Positions 8,631-18,054 of a DNA stretch of 64,000 nucleotides are shown here, piece after piece. Position 1 is the first letter of the stretch. Each line of letters starts with the position of its first letter. The position numbers and the translations under genes were made by a program. The notes beneath the pieces are model-generated. The model saw only the letters and a program-made list of their open reading frames with translations. It was not told the DNA's origin and ran no database searches. Source of the stretch: Streptococcus parasanguinis (GTDB lineage Bacteria; Bacillota; Bacilli; Lactobacillales; Streptococcaceae); contig NZ_CP134147.1 in NCBI RefSeq assembly GCF_032163505.1, positions 462,501 through 526,500 of the forward strand, written 5' to 3'.

Positions 8631-9995
8631 ATGTTTCGTAAGATCTTAATCGCCAATCGTGGTGAGATTGCAGTTCGTATTATTCGTGCGGCTCGTGAAC
8701 TTGGCATCGAGACGGTTGCAGTGTATTCTACTGCTGATAAAGAAGCCTTGCATACCTTACTAGCGGATGAAGCAGTCTGTATTGGACCTGCTAAATCAAC
8801 AGAGTCTTATTTGAATATGAGTGCTGTCTTGTCTGCAGCTGTTCTAACAGGAGCAGAAGCTATCCATCCTGGTTTTGGATTTTTAAGTGAAAACTCAAAA
8901 TTTGCGACCATGTGTGAGGAAGTGGGCATTAAATTTATTGGTCCTTCTGCTAAAGTCATGGATTTGATGGGGGATAAGATTAATGCTCGTAAACAGATGA
9001 TCAAAGCAGGAGTACCTGTTATTCCTGGATCAGATGGTGAAGTGTATACTGCTGAAGAAGCCCTCGAGATTGCAGAGCGTATTGGTTACCCTGTGATGTT
9101 GAAAGCATCTGCAGGAGGCGGTGGCAAGGGAATTCGGAAGGTTGAAAAACCAGAAGATTTGGTTGCTGCTTTTGAATCTGCTTCCTCAGAAGCTCAAGCT
9201 GCTTTTGGAAATGGTGCCATGTATATGGAACGGGTGATTTATCCGGCACGCCACATTGAAGTACAGATTTTAGCGGATCAGCATGGACATGTTATTCACT
9301 TAGGTGAACGCGATTGTTCTCTTCAACGAAATAACCAAAAAGTTCTAGAAGAATCCCCTTCGATTGCTATCGGAAAAACGCTTCGTAATCAAATTGGTTC
9401 TGCTGCTGTTCGGGCTGCTGAATCAGTTGGGTATGAGAATGCTGGAACGATTGAATTCTTGTATGATGAAGGCAAGGGTGAGTTCTACTTTATGGAAATG
9501 AATACCCGTGTGCAAGTGGAGCATCCTGTCACAGAATTTGTAACAGGAGTTGATATCGTTAAGGAACAGATTAAAATCGCAGCTGGCCAAGAATTATCCG
9601 TTACTCAAGAGGATATTGTCATTAAAGGCCATGCGATTGAATGCCGGATCAATGCGGAAAATCCTTCCTTCAACTTTGCACCAAGCCCAGGTAAGATCAC
9701 TAATCTCTATCTTCCAAGTGGTGGGGTTGGCTTGCGTGTGGATTCTGCTGTGTATCCTGGTTATACGATTCCACCATACTATGATAGTATGATTGCCAAG
9801 ATCATTGTCCATGGGGAAAATCGCTTTGATGCACTGATGAAAATGCAGCGTGCTCTTTATGAGTTGGAAATCGATGGTGTCACCACCAATAGTAGTTTCC
9901 AGTTGGATTTGATCTCAGATTCGCATGTGATCGCTGGTGATTACGACACTGCATTTTTGATGGAACAATTCCTTCCAAATTATAATAAGGAATGA
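8631..9995 (+). CDS. accC: Biotin carboxylase subunit of acetyl-CoA carboxylase
   Basis: The 454-residue ATP-grasp enzyme carboxylates biotin on AccB. ATG 8631 gives the family start MFRKILIANRGEIA, with GAAAGG upstream; an in-frame upstream ATG inside fabZ is rejected. ATP-binding ASAGGGGKGIR, the MEMNTRVQVEHPVTE motif and a C-terminal GENRFDAL segment are present. Confidence 0.97.
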   Translation: MFRKILIANRGEIAVRIIRAARELGIETVAVYSTADKEALHTLLADEAVCIGPAKSTESYLNMSAVLSAAVLTGAEAIHPGFGFLSENSKFATMCEEVGIKFIGPSAKVMDLMGDKINARKQMIKAGVPVIPGSDGEVYTAEEALEIAERIGYPVMLKASAGGGGKGIRKVEKPEDLVAAFESASSEAQAAFGNGAMYMERVIYPARHIEVQILADQHGHVIHLGERDCSLQRNNQKVLEESPSIAIGKTLRNQIGSAAVRAAESVGYENAGTIEFLYDEGKGEFYFMEMNTRVQVEHPVTEFVTGVDIVKEQIKIAAGQELSVTQEDIVIKGHAIECRINAENPSFNFAPSPGKITNLYLPSGGVGLRVDSAVYPGYTIPPYYDSMIAKIIVHGENRFDALMKMQRALYELEIDGVTTNSSFQLDLISDSHVIAGDYDTAFLMEQFLPNYNKE

Positions 9996-9997
9996 TG

Positions 9998-10054
9998 AAA
10001 AAGCCTGGAGTTGTGAGGGAAGTATGAACATCATCTTCACAGTTTCAGGCTTTT
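9998..10054 (+). promoter_or_regulatory. Intra-operon stem-loop between accC and accD
   Basis: AAAAAGCCTG (9998-10007) pairs with CAGGCTTTT (10046-10054) around a 38-nt loop, overlapping the end of accC's 3' flank. It ends in only four T residues, so it may act as a weak attenuator or a processing site between the accC and accD parts of the message. Confidence 0.45.
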
Positions 10055-10095
10055 ATAGTAATGCTGCAGATACTGTAGCATATTATAAGGAGTAA
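10024..10095 (+). CDS. Possible 23-codon leader ORF before accD
   Basis: ATG 10024 opens a 23-codon frame beginning MNIIFTVSGFYSNAAD and ending TAA at 10093-10095, only 3 nt before the accD ATG. A GAGGGA sequence lies 3 to 8 nt before its start. The frame overlaps the second arm of the stem-loop. I do not recognise the peptide. It may be chance, or a leader whose translation feeds ribosomes to accD. Confidence 0.3.
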   Translation: MNIIFTVSGFYSNAADTVAYYKE

Positions 10096-10098
10096 GTA

Positions 10099-10965
10099 AT
10101 GGCATTATTTTCTAAAAAAGATAAATATATTCGGATCAATCCGAATAGGTCAGCCTGGAAGGAGCCTCAGCCAAAACCTGAAGTTCCTGATGAACTATTT
10201 TCACAATGCCCAGGTTGTAAACATACCATTTACCAAAAGGATTTAGGTAGTGAGCGTGTCTGCCCGAATTGTGGCTATACCTTCCGTATTTCTGCTAAAG
10301 AACGCTTGGCGCTGACAGTGGATCCAGCTAGCTTTGAAGAAATGTTTACAGGAATCGAAACGACAGATCCTTTGAATTTCCCAAATTATAAGAAGAAACT
10401 AGCAGCAGTGCGGGAAATGACAGGACTGGATGAAGCTGTCCTGACTGGAACTGCCTTGATTAAAGGTCAAAAAGTTGCGCTTGGGATCATGGATTCCAAC
10501 TTTATCATGGCTTCAATGGGTTCTGTAGTAGGCGAAAAAATTACTCGTTTATTTGAATTTGCGACAAAAGAAAAATTGCCAGTTGTTCTTTTTACCGCTT
10601 CCGGTGGTGCTCGGATGCAAGAAGGAATCGTGAGTTTGATGCAAATGGCAAAAATTTCTGCGGCTGTTCAACGCCATTCCAAAGAAAAATTATTCTATTT
10701 GACGGTATTGACAGATCCGACAACTGGTGGGGTGACAGCCTCATTTGCTATGGAAGGTGATATTATCATGGCAGAGAGTCAAGCCTTGGTCGGGTTTGCT
10801 GGTCGACGCGTGATCGAATCAACTGTGCGTGAAAAATTGCCTGATGATTTCCAAAAAGCAGAATTTCTACAAGAACATGGATTTGTAGACTTGATCGTGG
10901 AGAGAAGTCAAATCCGAGCGACAGTTGGACAATTATTAGCCCTTCATGGAGGTAAACATGAGTAA
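10099..10965 (+). CDS. accD: Acetyl-CoA carboxylase carboxyltransferase beta subunit
   Basis: The 288-residue subunit forms, with AccA, the carboxyltransferase that makes malonyl-CoA. A four-cysteine zinc ribbon is visible: Cys37 and Cys40, then Cys55 and Cys58. The crotonase-like core carries [10 protein letters not shown] and PTTGGVTAS. The 3' end overlaps the accA ribosome-binding site and the first bases of accA. Confidence 0.97.
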   Translation: MALFSKKDKYIRINPNRSAWKEPQPKPEVPDELFSQCPGCKHTIYQKDLGSERVCPNCGYTFRISAKERLALTVDPASFEEMFTGIETTDPLNFPNYKKKLAAVREMTGLDEAVLTGTALIKGQKVALGIMDSNFIMASMGSVVGEKITRLFEFATKEKLPVVLFTASGGARMQEGIVSLMQMAKISAAVQRHSKEKLFYLTVLTDPTTGGVTASFAMEGDIIMAESQALVGFAGRRVIESTVREKLPDDFQKAEFLQEHGFVDLIVERSQIRATVGQLLALHGGKHE

Positions 10966-11728
10966 AATAACACAGATTATTAAAGAAGCACGTGACCAAG
11001 GAAGATTGACTGCGCTTGATTTTGCTCAAGGAATTTTTGATGATTTTATCGAATTACATGGAGATCGAAACTTCCGTGATGATGGTGCGGTGATTGGTGG
11101 GATTGGACGCTTAGGCGATCAAACGGTTACAGTCGTTGGAATCCAAAAAGGAAAAAATCTTCAAGATAATCTAAAACGTAATTTTGGGCAACCCCATCCA
11201 GAAGGCTATCGAAAAGCTTTGCGCCTCATGAAGCAAGCGGAGAAATTTGGTCGTCCAGTTGTGACCTTTATCAATACAGCGGGTGCTTATCCTGGTGTTG
11301 GTGCTGAAGAACGAGGACAAGGTGAAGCCATTGCCCGTAACCTCATGGAAATGAGTGATCTAAAAGTTCCAATTATCGCGATTATCATCGGAGAAGGTGG
11401 CTCTGGTGGTGCCTTGGCTCTTGCTGTGGCAGATAAGGTCTGGATGCTTGAGAACTCCATCTATGCAGTCTTGAGTCCAGAAGGTTTTGCCTCTATTCTT
11501 TGGAAAGATGGAAGTCGTGCTATGGAAGCAGCAGAGTTGATGAAGATTACTTCTCACGAATTGTTAAATATGGAAATTGTCGATAAGGTGATTCCCGAGC
11601 ATGGATTTTCAAATGGAGAACTACTGGCTCAAGTGAAGAAGGAATTACAGGAAGAGTTAAAGGTTTTACAAGCTTTACCTCTCGAAGAGCTTCTGGAGCA
11701 ACGCTACCAACGTTTTCGTAAATATTAA
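10958..11728 (+). CDS. accA: Acetyl-CoA carboxylase carboxyltransferase alpha subunit
   Basis: The 256-residue subunit is the partner of AccD. ATG 10958 is preferred over ATG 10946 because GGAGGT (10948-10953) then sits at normal distance and the length matches the streptococcal protein. The oxyanion-hole motifs [13 protein letters not shown] and [11 protein letters not shown] are present. It is the last gene of the fab cluster and is followed directly by a terminator. Confidence 0.96.
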   Translation: MSKITQIIKEARDQGRLTALDFAQGIFDDFIELHGDRNFRDDGAVIGGIGRLGDQTVTVVGIQKGKNLQDNLKRNFGQPHPEGYRKALRLMKQAEKFGRPVVTFINTAGAYPGVGAEERGQGEAIARNLMEMSDLKVPIIAIIIGEGGSGGALALAVADKVWMLENSIYAVLSPEGFASILWKDGSRAMEAAELMKITSHELLNMEIVDKVIPEHGFSNGELLAQVKKELQEELKVLQALPLEELLEQRYQRFRKY

Positions 11729-11766
11729 AAAACTGAGCTTGCAATTTGCAAGACTCAGTTTTTTTA
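11727..11766. terminator. Bidirectional terminator between accA and serS
   Basis: AAAAAACTGAG and CTCAGTTTTTT form the base of a long hairpin whose inner part, CTTGCAA/TTGCAAG, also pairs. A-rich and T-rich flanks on both sides allow it to end the fab operon on the plus strand and serS on the minus strand. Confidence 0.88.
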
Positions 11767-11770
11767 AACT

Positions 11771-13048
11771 TTATTTTGGTGCGATGACTTCTGCGCCACC
11801 CATGTATGGGCGAAGGACTTCTGGAATGGTCACAGAACCGTCTTCGTTTTGGTAGTTTTCAAGAATAGCAGCGACGGTACGTCCGACAGCCAATCCAGAA
11901 CCGTTCAAAGTGTGAAGGAGTTTTACCTTGCCATCTGCTTCGTCACGGTAGCGGATTTGCGCACGGCGAGCTTGGAAATCTTCTGTATTGGAACAGCTTG
12001 AGATTTCACGGTAGGTGTTTTGCGCTGGAATCCATACTTCCAAGTCATAAGTCTTGGCCGCTGAGAAGCCCATGTCTCCAGTGGAGAGAGCTACCACACG
12101 GTATGGAAGGTTCAGTTTTTGAAGGATATTTTCAGCATTGACAACCATTTTTTCCAATTCATCATATGATTCTTCTGGTTTAGCAAATTTTACCATTTCA
12201 ACCTTATGGAATTGGTGCAAACGGATCAAGCCACGAGTATCACGACCAGCTGAACCAGCTTCTGAACGGAAAGATGGACTCATAGCGGTGAAGTAGATTG
12301 GAAGATCTTTCCCATCAAGAATTTCATCGCGGTAGTAGTTTGTCAAGGGAACTTCAGCTGTTGGAATGAGGACATAATTGGTATCGCTAAGTTCAAAAGT
12401 ATCTTCCTTGAATTTTGGATACTGACCAGTACCAAACATAGAATCATGATTGACCATGTAAGGAGGGATGACTTCAGTGTAGCCTTCCTTACCATGTTCA
12501 TCCAACATGAAGTTGTAGATAGCACGTTCTAAGCGAGCTCCAAGTCCTTTGTAGAAGAGGAAACGAGCACCAGTGACTTTAGCCCCGCGTTCCCAGTCAA
12601 GGATACCAAGGTCTTCACCTAAATCCCAGTGAGCTTTTGGTTCGAAGCCAAATTCGCGAGGTGTTCCCCAACGGCGAACCTCAACGTTGTCATCCTCATC
12701 CGCTCCAACAGGGACACTGTCAGCAGGGATGTTTGGAAGGGTAGTAGTGAATTCAGTTAATTTTGCATCGATTTCAGCTAATTCTGTATCCAATGCTTTG
12801 ACCTCTGCAGAGAGGGTTTGCATGGCAGCAATCTTATCATCTGCATTTTCCTTGTTGCGTTTAGCTTGTGCGATTTCAGCAGATACAGTGTTACGCTCTG
12901 CTTTGAGATTTTCTACTTTGACTAAGATATCTCGACGTTTGGCATCGATTTCTTTCATTTCATTCAAAATAGCTGCATCTACGCCACGTGTTGCCAATTT
13001 TTTAGCAACCGTATCAAAGTCTGTACGAATTCGTTTAATATCTAACAT
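11771..13048 (-). CDS. serS: Seryl-tRNA synthetase
   Basis: The 425-residue class II synthetase charges tRNA-Ser. The start at 13048 gives [11 protein letters not shown], with GGAGAAG upstream; a longer in-frame extension runs into the leader and is rejected. Residues about 25-105 form the tRNA-binding coiled coil. Motif 2 ([15 protein letters not shown]) and motif 3 ([14 protein letters not shown]) are intact. Expression is probably controlled by the T-box leader upstream. Confidence 0.97.
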   Translation of the reverse strand: MLDIKRIRTDFDTVAKKLATRGVDAAILNEMKEIDAKRRDILVKVENLKAERNTVSAEIAQAKRNKENADDKIAAMQTLSAEVKALDTELAEIDAKLTEFTTTLPNIPADSVPVGADEDDNVEVRRWGTPREFGFEPKAHWDLGEDLGILDWERGAKVTGARFLFYKGLGARLERAIYNFMLDEHGKEGYTEVIPPYMVNHDSMFGTGQYPKFKEDTFELSDTNYVLIPTAEVPLTNYYRDEILDGKDLPIYFTAMSPSFRSEAGSAGRDTRGLIRLHQFHKVEMVKFAKPEESYDELEKMVVNAENILQKLNLPYRVVALSTGDMGFSAAKTYDLEVWIPAQNTYREISSCSNTEDFQARRAQIRYRDEADGKVKLLHTLNGSGLAVGRTVAAILENYQNEDGSVTIPEVLRPYMGGAEVIAPK

Positions 13049-13060
13049 AGCTTCTCCTTT

Positions 13061-13242
13061 AACAAAAAACACACCTGTTAGAGTGTTGGAGTGGCAGAGC
13101 CACGGTTCCATCCAACTTCACAGGTGTGCACTTGATTCGATATTGTATTTTAAAGAAACGGTAGAATTTCAATTAAGATTCCTATCTGCTCGCAGCAACC
13201 GCAGACTTTCTGAAAGAGACTCTTAACTTACTTATCCGTTTG
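13061..13242 (-). promoter_or_regulatory. T-box leader of serS
   Basis: Read on the minus strand, the 180-nt leader carries TGGAACCGTG (plus-strand 13101-13110), a T-box core, followed by a terminator whose arms are ACACCTGT and ACAGGTGT (13070-13078 and 13130-13138) and a T6 run. The T-box core lies inside the terminator, as expected when uncharged tRNA stabilises the antiterminator. The upstream part shows stem-rich sequence consistent with stem I, but I could not place the serine specifier codon. Confidence 0.85.
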
Positions 13243-13247
13243 CGTCT

Positions 13248-13276
13248 ATTATACAAGAAAAGATCCTATTTTGCAA
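13248..13276 (-). promoter_or_regulatory. Promoter of serS
   Basis: TATAAT (13248-13253) and TTGCAA (13271-13276) are separated by 17 nt on the minus strand. The -35 box lies inside the last codons of manO. Confidence 0.8.
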
Positions 13277-13634
13277 ATAGATTTTTAATTTTAGCCGTGA
13301 TGATTTGGATCAACGTAGGAAGTTTGACAATTTTATCATTCCCTAGATGTTCCCGAGCAATCTTTAAAATTTTTCCAGAGTCTTTTGAAGCAAAGAGAAA
13401 TTTTGATTCTCTGGTATAGATTTCAAAATGGCGGCTAATTTTACGTCCGGATACATTGGCTCCGATTCGCTCGATTTCTTGCCAGGGAATTTGGATGTAG
13501 TCTTCTACATTTGCATCCGCATAAAATTCAAAAGCGGCATTCCCGACTAGGATTTTTCCAACCTTTCCCCCCACTCCAAGGTAAGAAACCCCTGTAGTAT
13601 GGAATTCAACGGTTTTATTCAATGATTGAGCCAT
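13266..13634 (-). CDS. manO: DUF956 protein, ManO-type mannose PTS accessory
   Basis: The 122-residue protein belongs to the DUF956 family found beside mannose-class PTS operons; its biochemical role is not established, but regulatory roles have been proposed for ManO. It begins MAQSLNKTVEFHTTGVSYLG after GGAGGAT. It follows manN past a terminator, with a possible own TATAAT at 13663-13668, so it may be expressed by read-through and from its own promoter. No membrane segment or signal peptide is seen. Confidence 0.8.
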   Translation of the reverse strand: MAQSLNKTVEFHTTGVSYLGVGGKVGKILVGNAAFEFYADANVEDYIQIPWQEIERIGANVSGRKISRHFEIYTRESKFLFASKDSGKILKIAREHLGNDKIVKLPTLIQIITAKIKNLFAK

Positions 13635-13675
13635 GAGATCCTCCTGTATTGCTGTTCACTCCATTATATCATAAT

Positions 13676-13701
13676 AAAAAGAAGGCCGAAACCTTCTTTT
13701 T
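13676..13701 (-). terminator. Terminator after manN
   Basis: AAAAAGAAGG and CCTTCTTTTT surround GTTTCG-type loop bases on the minus strand. It separates manLMN from manO. Confidence 0.82.
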
Positions 13702-13714
13702 AGTTGATCTTTGC

Positions 13715-14626
13715 TTACATCAAGCCAGCAACGTGTGCTAATACACCGATTACAAAGAGAGCGATGATGATAGTGATTGGAGATACTTTTTTCTTCAACA
13801 ACCACATACAAGCAAAAGTAAGAAGCAATCCCATCAAACCAGGAATCAATGAATCCAAGTTTTGTTGGAAAGTTGTAACTTTTTCAGGTGTTTGAGATAG
13901 GCCTGAACCAACTTGAGCGAAGGCTTCTTGAATTCCTTTGAAACCTTCAGGAAGTTTATCCCAATGGATATAAGCTTTGTCGTCTAATTTGACAGAAGAA
14001 ACATTGAAGACGAATTTAATAGATACCCAACGTTCTACCAAGACAGCGAGGATGAACATCCCAAGGATAGAAGCCCCTTTAGTGATGTCTTGCAAGATCC
14101 CACCAGACATATCTTTGGTAATTTCAGAACCTGCTTTGTAGCCAAGTTCTTGCGTGTACCACAAGAAGGCCATACGAATCGCATTCCATGCGATAAAGAA
14201 GATGAGTGGACCAAGGATATTACCAGACGCAGCAAGTGATGCACCAAGAGCCCCAAGAATTGGACGGACAGTGAACCAGAAGACTGGATCTCCGATACCC
14301 GCCAAAGGACCCATCATACCAATTTTAACCCCTTGGATGGCAGCATCGTCAATAGCGGCACCGTTTGCTCTTTCTTCTTCAAGAGCAAGCGTTACCCCGA
14401 TGATAGGAGCGGCAACGTATGGATGAGTGTTAAAGAATTCCATGTGACGTTCAAGAGCAGCCGCTTGGTCTTCTTTCTTCGTGTAGAGTTTTTTGATAGC
14501 TGGGATCAATGAGTAAGCCCAACCCAAGTTTTGCATCCGTTCATAGTTCCAAGAACCTTGCAAGAAGGTTGAACGCCACCAAACTTTTTGACGATCTGAT
14601 TTAGATAATTGTAATTTTTCAGTCAT
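13715..14626 (-). CDS. manN: Mannose-family PTS enzyme IID
   Basis: The 303-residue membrane subunit works with IIC to move glucose, mannose and related sugars while IIAB phosphorylates them. It begins MTEKLQLSKSDRQKVWWRST; the conserved AAPIIGVTLALEEERANG and GMMGPLAGIGDPVFW segments are family hallmarks. Hydrophobic helices occur at the C-terminal end. It is the last gene of manL-manM-manN, 18 bp after manM. Confidence 0.96.
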   Translation of the reverse strand: MTEKLQLSKSDRQKVWWRSTFLQGSWNYERMQNLGWAYSLIPAIKKLYTKKEDQAAALERHMEFFNTHPYVAAPIIGVTLALEEERANGAAIDDAAIQGVKIGMMGPLAGIGDPVFWFTVRPILGALGASLAASGNILGPLIFFIAWNAIRMAFLWYTQELGYKAGSEITKDMSGGILQDITKGASILGMFILAVLVERWVSIKFVFNVSSVKLDDKAYIHWDKLPEGFKGIQEAFAQVGSGLSQTPEKVTTFQQNLDSLIPGLMGLLLTFACMWLLKKKVSPITIIIALFVIGVLAHVAGLM

Positions 14627-14644
14627 GATAGTGTCACACCTTTC

Positions 14645-15448
14645 TTAATAGTCTTCGAGAATGTCGCCAATTGGATCGTTAGAAGTAGCGGCACCGCCAC
14701 CTCCATTGCCACCTTTCTTAGAAAGAGTAAGGTAGATCAAGGCAAGGGAAACACCAATTGCTCCAAGGGCGATCAAGGTCAATTGGCTAACAGCTGCAAG
14801 AGCAAAACCGATGGCAAAGAATGGCCATACTTCACGGCTCGCCATCATGTTGATAACCATGGCATAACCAACGGCTACAACCATACCACCACCGATTTGC
14901 ATTCCATCAGAGAGCCATTTTGGCATTTGTTCAAGAGCAGTTTTGACAGTTTCAGCAGGAATCATCAACAAGAGGGCTGCAGGAATGGCGATACGAAGAC
15001 CTTGAAGAAGAAGGGCCACAAAGTGAGCGCGTTCTACACCTTTGATATCCCCTTTTCTAGCAGCAGCGTCGGCAGTGTGAACCAAACCAACGGAAAGGGT
15101 ACGGACGATCATGGTCAAGAAAAGACCAGCAACTGCAAGTGGAATAGCGACACCTTGAGCGACAGCGATTCCTTTTGTACTGAAGTCTCCCCCAAGTACC
15201 ATGATGATGGCAGCAGCGACAGATGCAAGGGCAGCATCGGGTGCAACTGCGGCACCAATGTTTGCCCAGCCAAGTGCAATAAATTGAAGTGAACCACCAA
15301 GCATAATGCCAGCAGTCAAGTTACCTGTTACCAAACCGATTAAGGTACAAGCAACAAGGGGTTGGTGGAATTGGAATTGGTCAAGGATACCTTCAAGACC
15401 TGCTAAGAAGGCAACAACGACCACTAATACCATAGAAATAATAGACAT
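14645..15448 (-). CDS. manM: Mannose-family PTS enzyme IIC
   Basis: The 267-residue polytopic subunit forms the translocation channel with IID. Hydrophobic segments run through the protein, with LVTGNLTAGIMLGGSLQFIALGW typical of the family. It ends in a glycine-rich tail (GGNGGGGAA) and follows manL by 27 bp. Confidence 0.95.
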   Translation of the reverse strand: MSIISMVLVVVVAFLAGLEGILDQFQFHQPLVACTLIGLVTGNLTAGIMLGGSLQFIALGWANIGAAVAPDAALASVAAAIIMVLGGDFSTKGIAVAQGVAIPLAVAGLFLTMIVRTLSVGLVHTADAAARKGDIKGVERAHFVALLLQGLRIAIPAALLLMIPAETVKTALEQMPKWLSDGMQIGGGMVVAVGYAMVINMMASREVWPFFAIGFALAAVSQLTLIALGAIGVSLALIYLTLSKKGGNGGGGAATSNDPIGDILEDY

Positions 15449-15475
15449 GTTTAAAATCCTTTCGTAAGTAATCGA

Positions 15476-16465
15476 TTATTGAACGTTAGCTTTGTTAATT
15501 AAGTCAAACAAATCTTTCTTAGAGTCATTTGGCACTTTACGGACGTCAAATTCAACTCCAAGATCACGCATTTTTTCAAATGTAGCCACGTCATCTTTAT
15601 CCATTGACAACACATTGTTCACCATGGTTTTACCAGTTGAGTGGGCCATTGAACCAACGTTCAAGGTTTTAATCGGAACACCACCTTCGATGGCGCGAAG
15701 AGCATCTTGAGGTGTTTCAAATAAGATCAAAGCATGGGTATTTCCAAAACGTGGATCTTTTGCAACGTCGATCAATTTTTGAATTGGGACAACGTTTGCT
15801 TTCACACCATTTGGTGCCGCTTGTTTGATCAATTCCTTACGGAGTTCATCTTTGGCAACAGAATCTGAAGCAACAATGATCCGATCGGCTTTTGAATCAG
15901 GTGTCCAAGCAGTTGCGACTTGTCCATGAAGAAGACGTGTATCTAAGCGGGCAAGGTTAATCTTGAGTTTTCCATCTCCGATAACTGTTCCTTCTGGAAT
16001 AGCAGCTTGGGCTACAGGAGCAGCAGCGGCTGTACTAGCTTCTTCAACAGGATTCAATTCTTCTGGAAGAGCTTTGACACCGTCTTTTGCTTCCTTAATG
16101 ATGTTTGCAGCGACTTTATCAACGCCGGCATTTGCATCCATCAAACGTTCTGTATAAGCTTGAATCAACATCGGAAGGTTTAATCCTGTAATGATCGCAA
16201 ATTTACGATCTGGATTTTCTCCCATGACGCGACTTGCTTGGTTAAATGGAGAACCACTCCAAAGGTCAGCCAAAACCAAGACTTCATCTTCTGCATCAAA
16301 TGCGGCAACAGCTGCATTGAATTTAGCATAGAGATCATCCGGGCCTTCACTTGGCATGAACGTAACCACTTGAACTTTCTCTTGATCCCCAAAGATCATC
16401 GAGCCGGATTGGTGGATTCCAGCTGCAAATTCACCGTGGCTAGCAATAATGATACCAATACTCAT
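15476..16465 (-). CDS. manL: Mannose-family PTS enzyme IIAB
   Basis: The 329-residue cytoplasmic subunit joins a IIA domain (about residues 1-130, phosphorylated His10 in IIASHGEFA) and a IIB domain (about 165-329, phospho-His in [12 protein letters not shown]) through an Ala/Pro-rich linker. It is the main glucose/mannose importer component and takes part in carbon repression in streptococci. ATG at 16465 is preferred to the one at 16474, which lies only 1-2 nt from AGGAGG; the resulting length equals the pneumococcal protein. Confidence 0.95.
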   Translation of the reverse strand: MSIGIIIASHGEFAAGIHQSGSMIFGDQEKVQVVTFMPSEGPDDLYAKFNAAVAAFDAEDEVLVLADLWSGSPFNQASRVMGENPDRKFAIITGLNLPMLIQAYTERLMDANAGVDKVAANIIKEAKDGVKALPEELNPVEEASTAAAAPVAQAAIPEGTVIGDGKLKINLARLDTRLLHGQVATAWTPDSKADRIIVASDSVAKDELRKELIKQAAPNGVKANVVPIQKLIDVAKDPRFGNTHALILFETPQDALRAIEGGVPIKTLNVGSMAHSTGKTMVNNVLSMDKDDVATFEKMRDLGVEFDVRKVPNDSKKDLFDLINKANVQ

Positions 16466-16528
16466 TATTGACATTCCTCCTTATAAAATTTGTTTGACTT
16501 TCAGTTTAAGAAAACTTTAAGCTACTTT

Positions 16529-16557
16529 ATTATAAATCGTTTCCACACTTAAGTCAA
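16529..16557 (-). promoter_or_regulatory. manLMN promoter with a candidate cre
   Basis: On the minus strand TTGACT (16552-16557) and TATAAT (16529-16534) are separated by 17 nt, a near-ideal promoter. The spacer contains TGGAAACGATTTA, a partial match to the CcpA cre consensus lacking the final C. CcpA control is therefore possible but not certain. Confidence 0.8.
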
Positions 16558-16574
16558 TTTTTCTATCAAAATCT

Positions 16575-16793
16575 CGATGTAAAAACATTAATTTATTATA
16601 TTAAATTATCGTTAGATAGAAAAAGAATGCTCTTGAATGAATTTTGTTTATTACTTGTTGATGCTTAAAAAATCAATAATAATATGTTTTATAGGATTTT
16701 GTTCTCAATAAAAATATTCCAACAATCGATCTATATCCCCAAAAATAAAAAATAAATCTATAATAAATTGTAAAATAGAGTGATTGAGAGCAC
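16575..16793. other. AT-rich intergenic stretch between manL and adhP
   Basis: About 220 bp of strongly AT-rich DNA lie between the manL promoter and the adhP terminator. I see no convincing reading frame, RNA gene or repeat. GAGTG and CACTC (16780-16797) could form a small hairpin just before the adhP terminator. Confidence 0.5.
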
Positions 16794-16824
16794 TCAAAAA
16801 AGACTAGCCCAGTTGAGCTAGTCT
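16794..16824 (-). terminator. Terminator after adhP
   Basis: AGACTAGC and GCTAGTCT form an 8-bp stem around CCAGTTGA, followed on the minus strand by a T6 run (plus AAAAAA at 16795-16800). Confidence 0.88.
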
Positions 16825-16843
16825 GGTAGGTTCAGTTAGTTAG

Positions 16844-17866
16844 TTAGTTGGTAAAGTCAAGTACCATACGTCCTTGAATGGTTCCAGCTTCCATTTCGTC
16901 AAAGACTTTGACTGCATCTTCTACTGGACGTTTTTGAACGACAGGGACTACCAAGCCTTCTGCACCAAATTGGAAGGCTTCTTCCAAGTCTTTACGAGTT
17001 CCTACAAGAGAACCAATGACTTGGATACCATCTAATACCGTTTTCACAATGCTGAGGTCCATCATTTCAGAAGGAAGACCAACTGCGATCACGCGGCCAC
17101 CTGCACGAACAGAATCTACTGCTTGGTTGAAAGCTACTTTAGAAACAGCTGTTACGACAGCAGAGTGAGCTCCACCATTTGTTTTTTCTTTGATCAATCC
17201 TGGGACATCTTCAACTTCGCGACCGTTGATGACAAAGTCTGCACCAACTTCTTTTGCCAATTCTAGTTTATCATTGTTGATATCGACAGCGATGACATGT
17301 GCGTTGAAGACTTTCTTAGCATATTGAACAGCCAAGTTTCCTAGTCCACCAGCTCCATAGATAACGATCCATTGTCCTGGTTCAGCTTTGGCTTCTTTGA
17401 TGGCTTTGTAAGTTGTAACACCTGCACACGTAATAGAAGAAGCTTGGGCTGGATCTAATCCTTCAGGTACTTTCACTGCGTAATCTGCAGTAACGATACA
17501 TTGTTCAGCCATTCCTCCATCAACAGAGTAACCAGCATTTTTTACAGTACGGCAAAGAGTTTCGCGACCAGTTGTACAGTATTCACAAGTTCCACATCCT
17601 TCGAAGAACCATGCGACACTGACACGATCCCCAACTTTTAGGCTCTTGACATCTGGAGCAACTTCTTTAACAATACCGATTCCTTCGTGTCCAAGAACAC
17701 GGCCTGGAACTTTACCGAAGTCCCCGTGAGCAACGTGCAAGTCAGTGTGGCAGACACCACAGTATTCGATTTGAACAAGTGCTTCCCCTGTTTCAAGTGG
17801 ACGCATGTCTTTGTTTGCAACGATTTCAACACCAGTACCTTCTGGATTTACAACAACAGCTTTCAT
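16844..17866 (-). CDS. adhP: Zinc-dependent alcohol dehydrogenase AdhP
   Basis: The 340-residue medium-chain dehydrogenase interconverts ethanol and acetaldehyde with NAD. The catalytic-zinc motif [11 protein letters not shown] follows [14 protein letters not shown], the structural-zinc cysteines are in [15 protein letters not shown], and the Rossmann motif is GAGGLGNLA. An AAGGAGGAAC site precedes ATG. It is a separate unit between two terminators, probably expressed under fermentative conditions. Confidence 0.94.
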   Translation of the reverse strand: MKAVVVNPEGTGVEIVANKDMRPLETGEALVQIEYCGVCHTDLHVAHGDFGKVPGRVLGHEGIGIVKEVAPDVKSLKVGDRVSVAWFFEGCGTCEYCTTGRETLCRTVKNAGYSVDGGMAEQCIVTADYAVKVPEGLDPAQASSITCAGVTTYKAIKEAKAEPGQWIVIYGAGGLGNLAVQYAKKVFNAHVIAVDINNDKLELAKEVGADFVINGREVEDVPGLIKEKTNGGAHSAVVTAVSKVAFNQAVDSVRAGGRVIAVGLPSEMMDLSIVKTVLDGIQVIGSLVGTRKDLEEAFQFGAEGLVVPVVQKRPVEDAVKVFDEMEAGTIQGRMVLDFTN

Positions 17867-17905
17867 TTTGTTCCTCCTTAAGTGAACGAGAAGCGATTTA
17901 GTTTT

Positions 17906-17921
17906 TTGAAAGCGCTTCTTT
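17906..17921 (-). promoter_or_regulatory. Candidate cre site upstream of adhP
   Basis: TTGAAAGCGCTTCTTT is centred on the GCGC-type palindrome of CcpA sites (ideal TGAAAGCGCTTTCA). It lies about 45 nt before the adhP start. A TTGTGATATTATTAACA sequence a little further upstream (plus 17931-17947) loosely resembles a Rex site. Both are predictions from sequence alone. Confidence 0.5.
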
Positions 17922-18019
17922 AATAACTATGTTAATAATATCACAAACGAGATGGCAAGGCAATGAAAAAAATGTAAAAATAGGAGGGTATTGATTAACC
18001 GATTAAGTATTTAGGATAG

Positions 18020-18047
18020 AAAAAGACATAAGGGATAGCTCATGTCT
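18020..18047 (-). terminator. Terminator after the HAD phosphatase
   Basis: On the minus strand AGACAT and ATGTCT (18024-18029, 18042-18047) are followed by TTTTT. The stem is short, so termination may be incomplete. Confidence 0.6.
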
Positions 18048-18054
18048 GTTCCTA

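Noticed and set aside
12687-13226. Long plus-strand frame opposite serS
   Set aside because: It is antisense to conserved serS codons and to the T-box leader; Ser/Ala-rich composition is typical of a shadow frame.
16575-16793. Small RNA gene in the AT-rich gap before manL
   Set aside because: No promoter and terminator pair in a consistent orientation was found in it.
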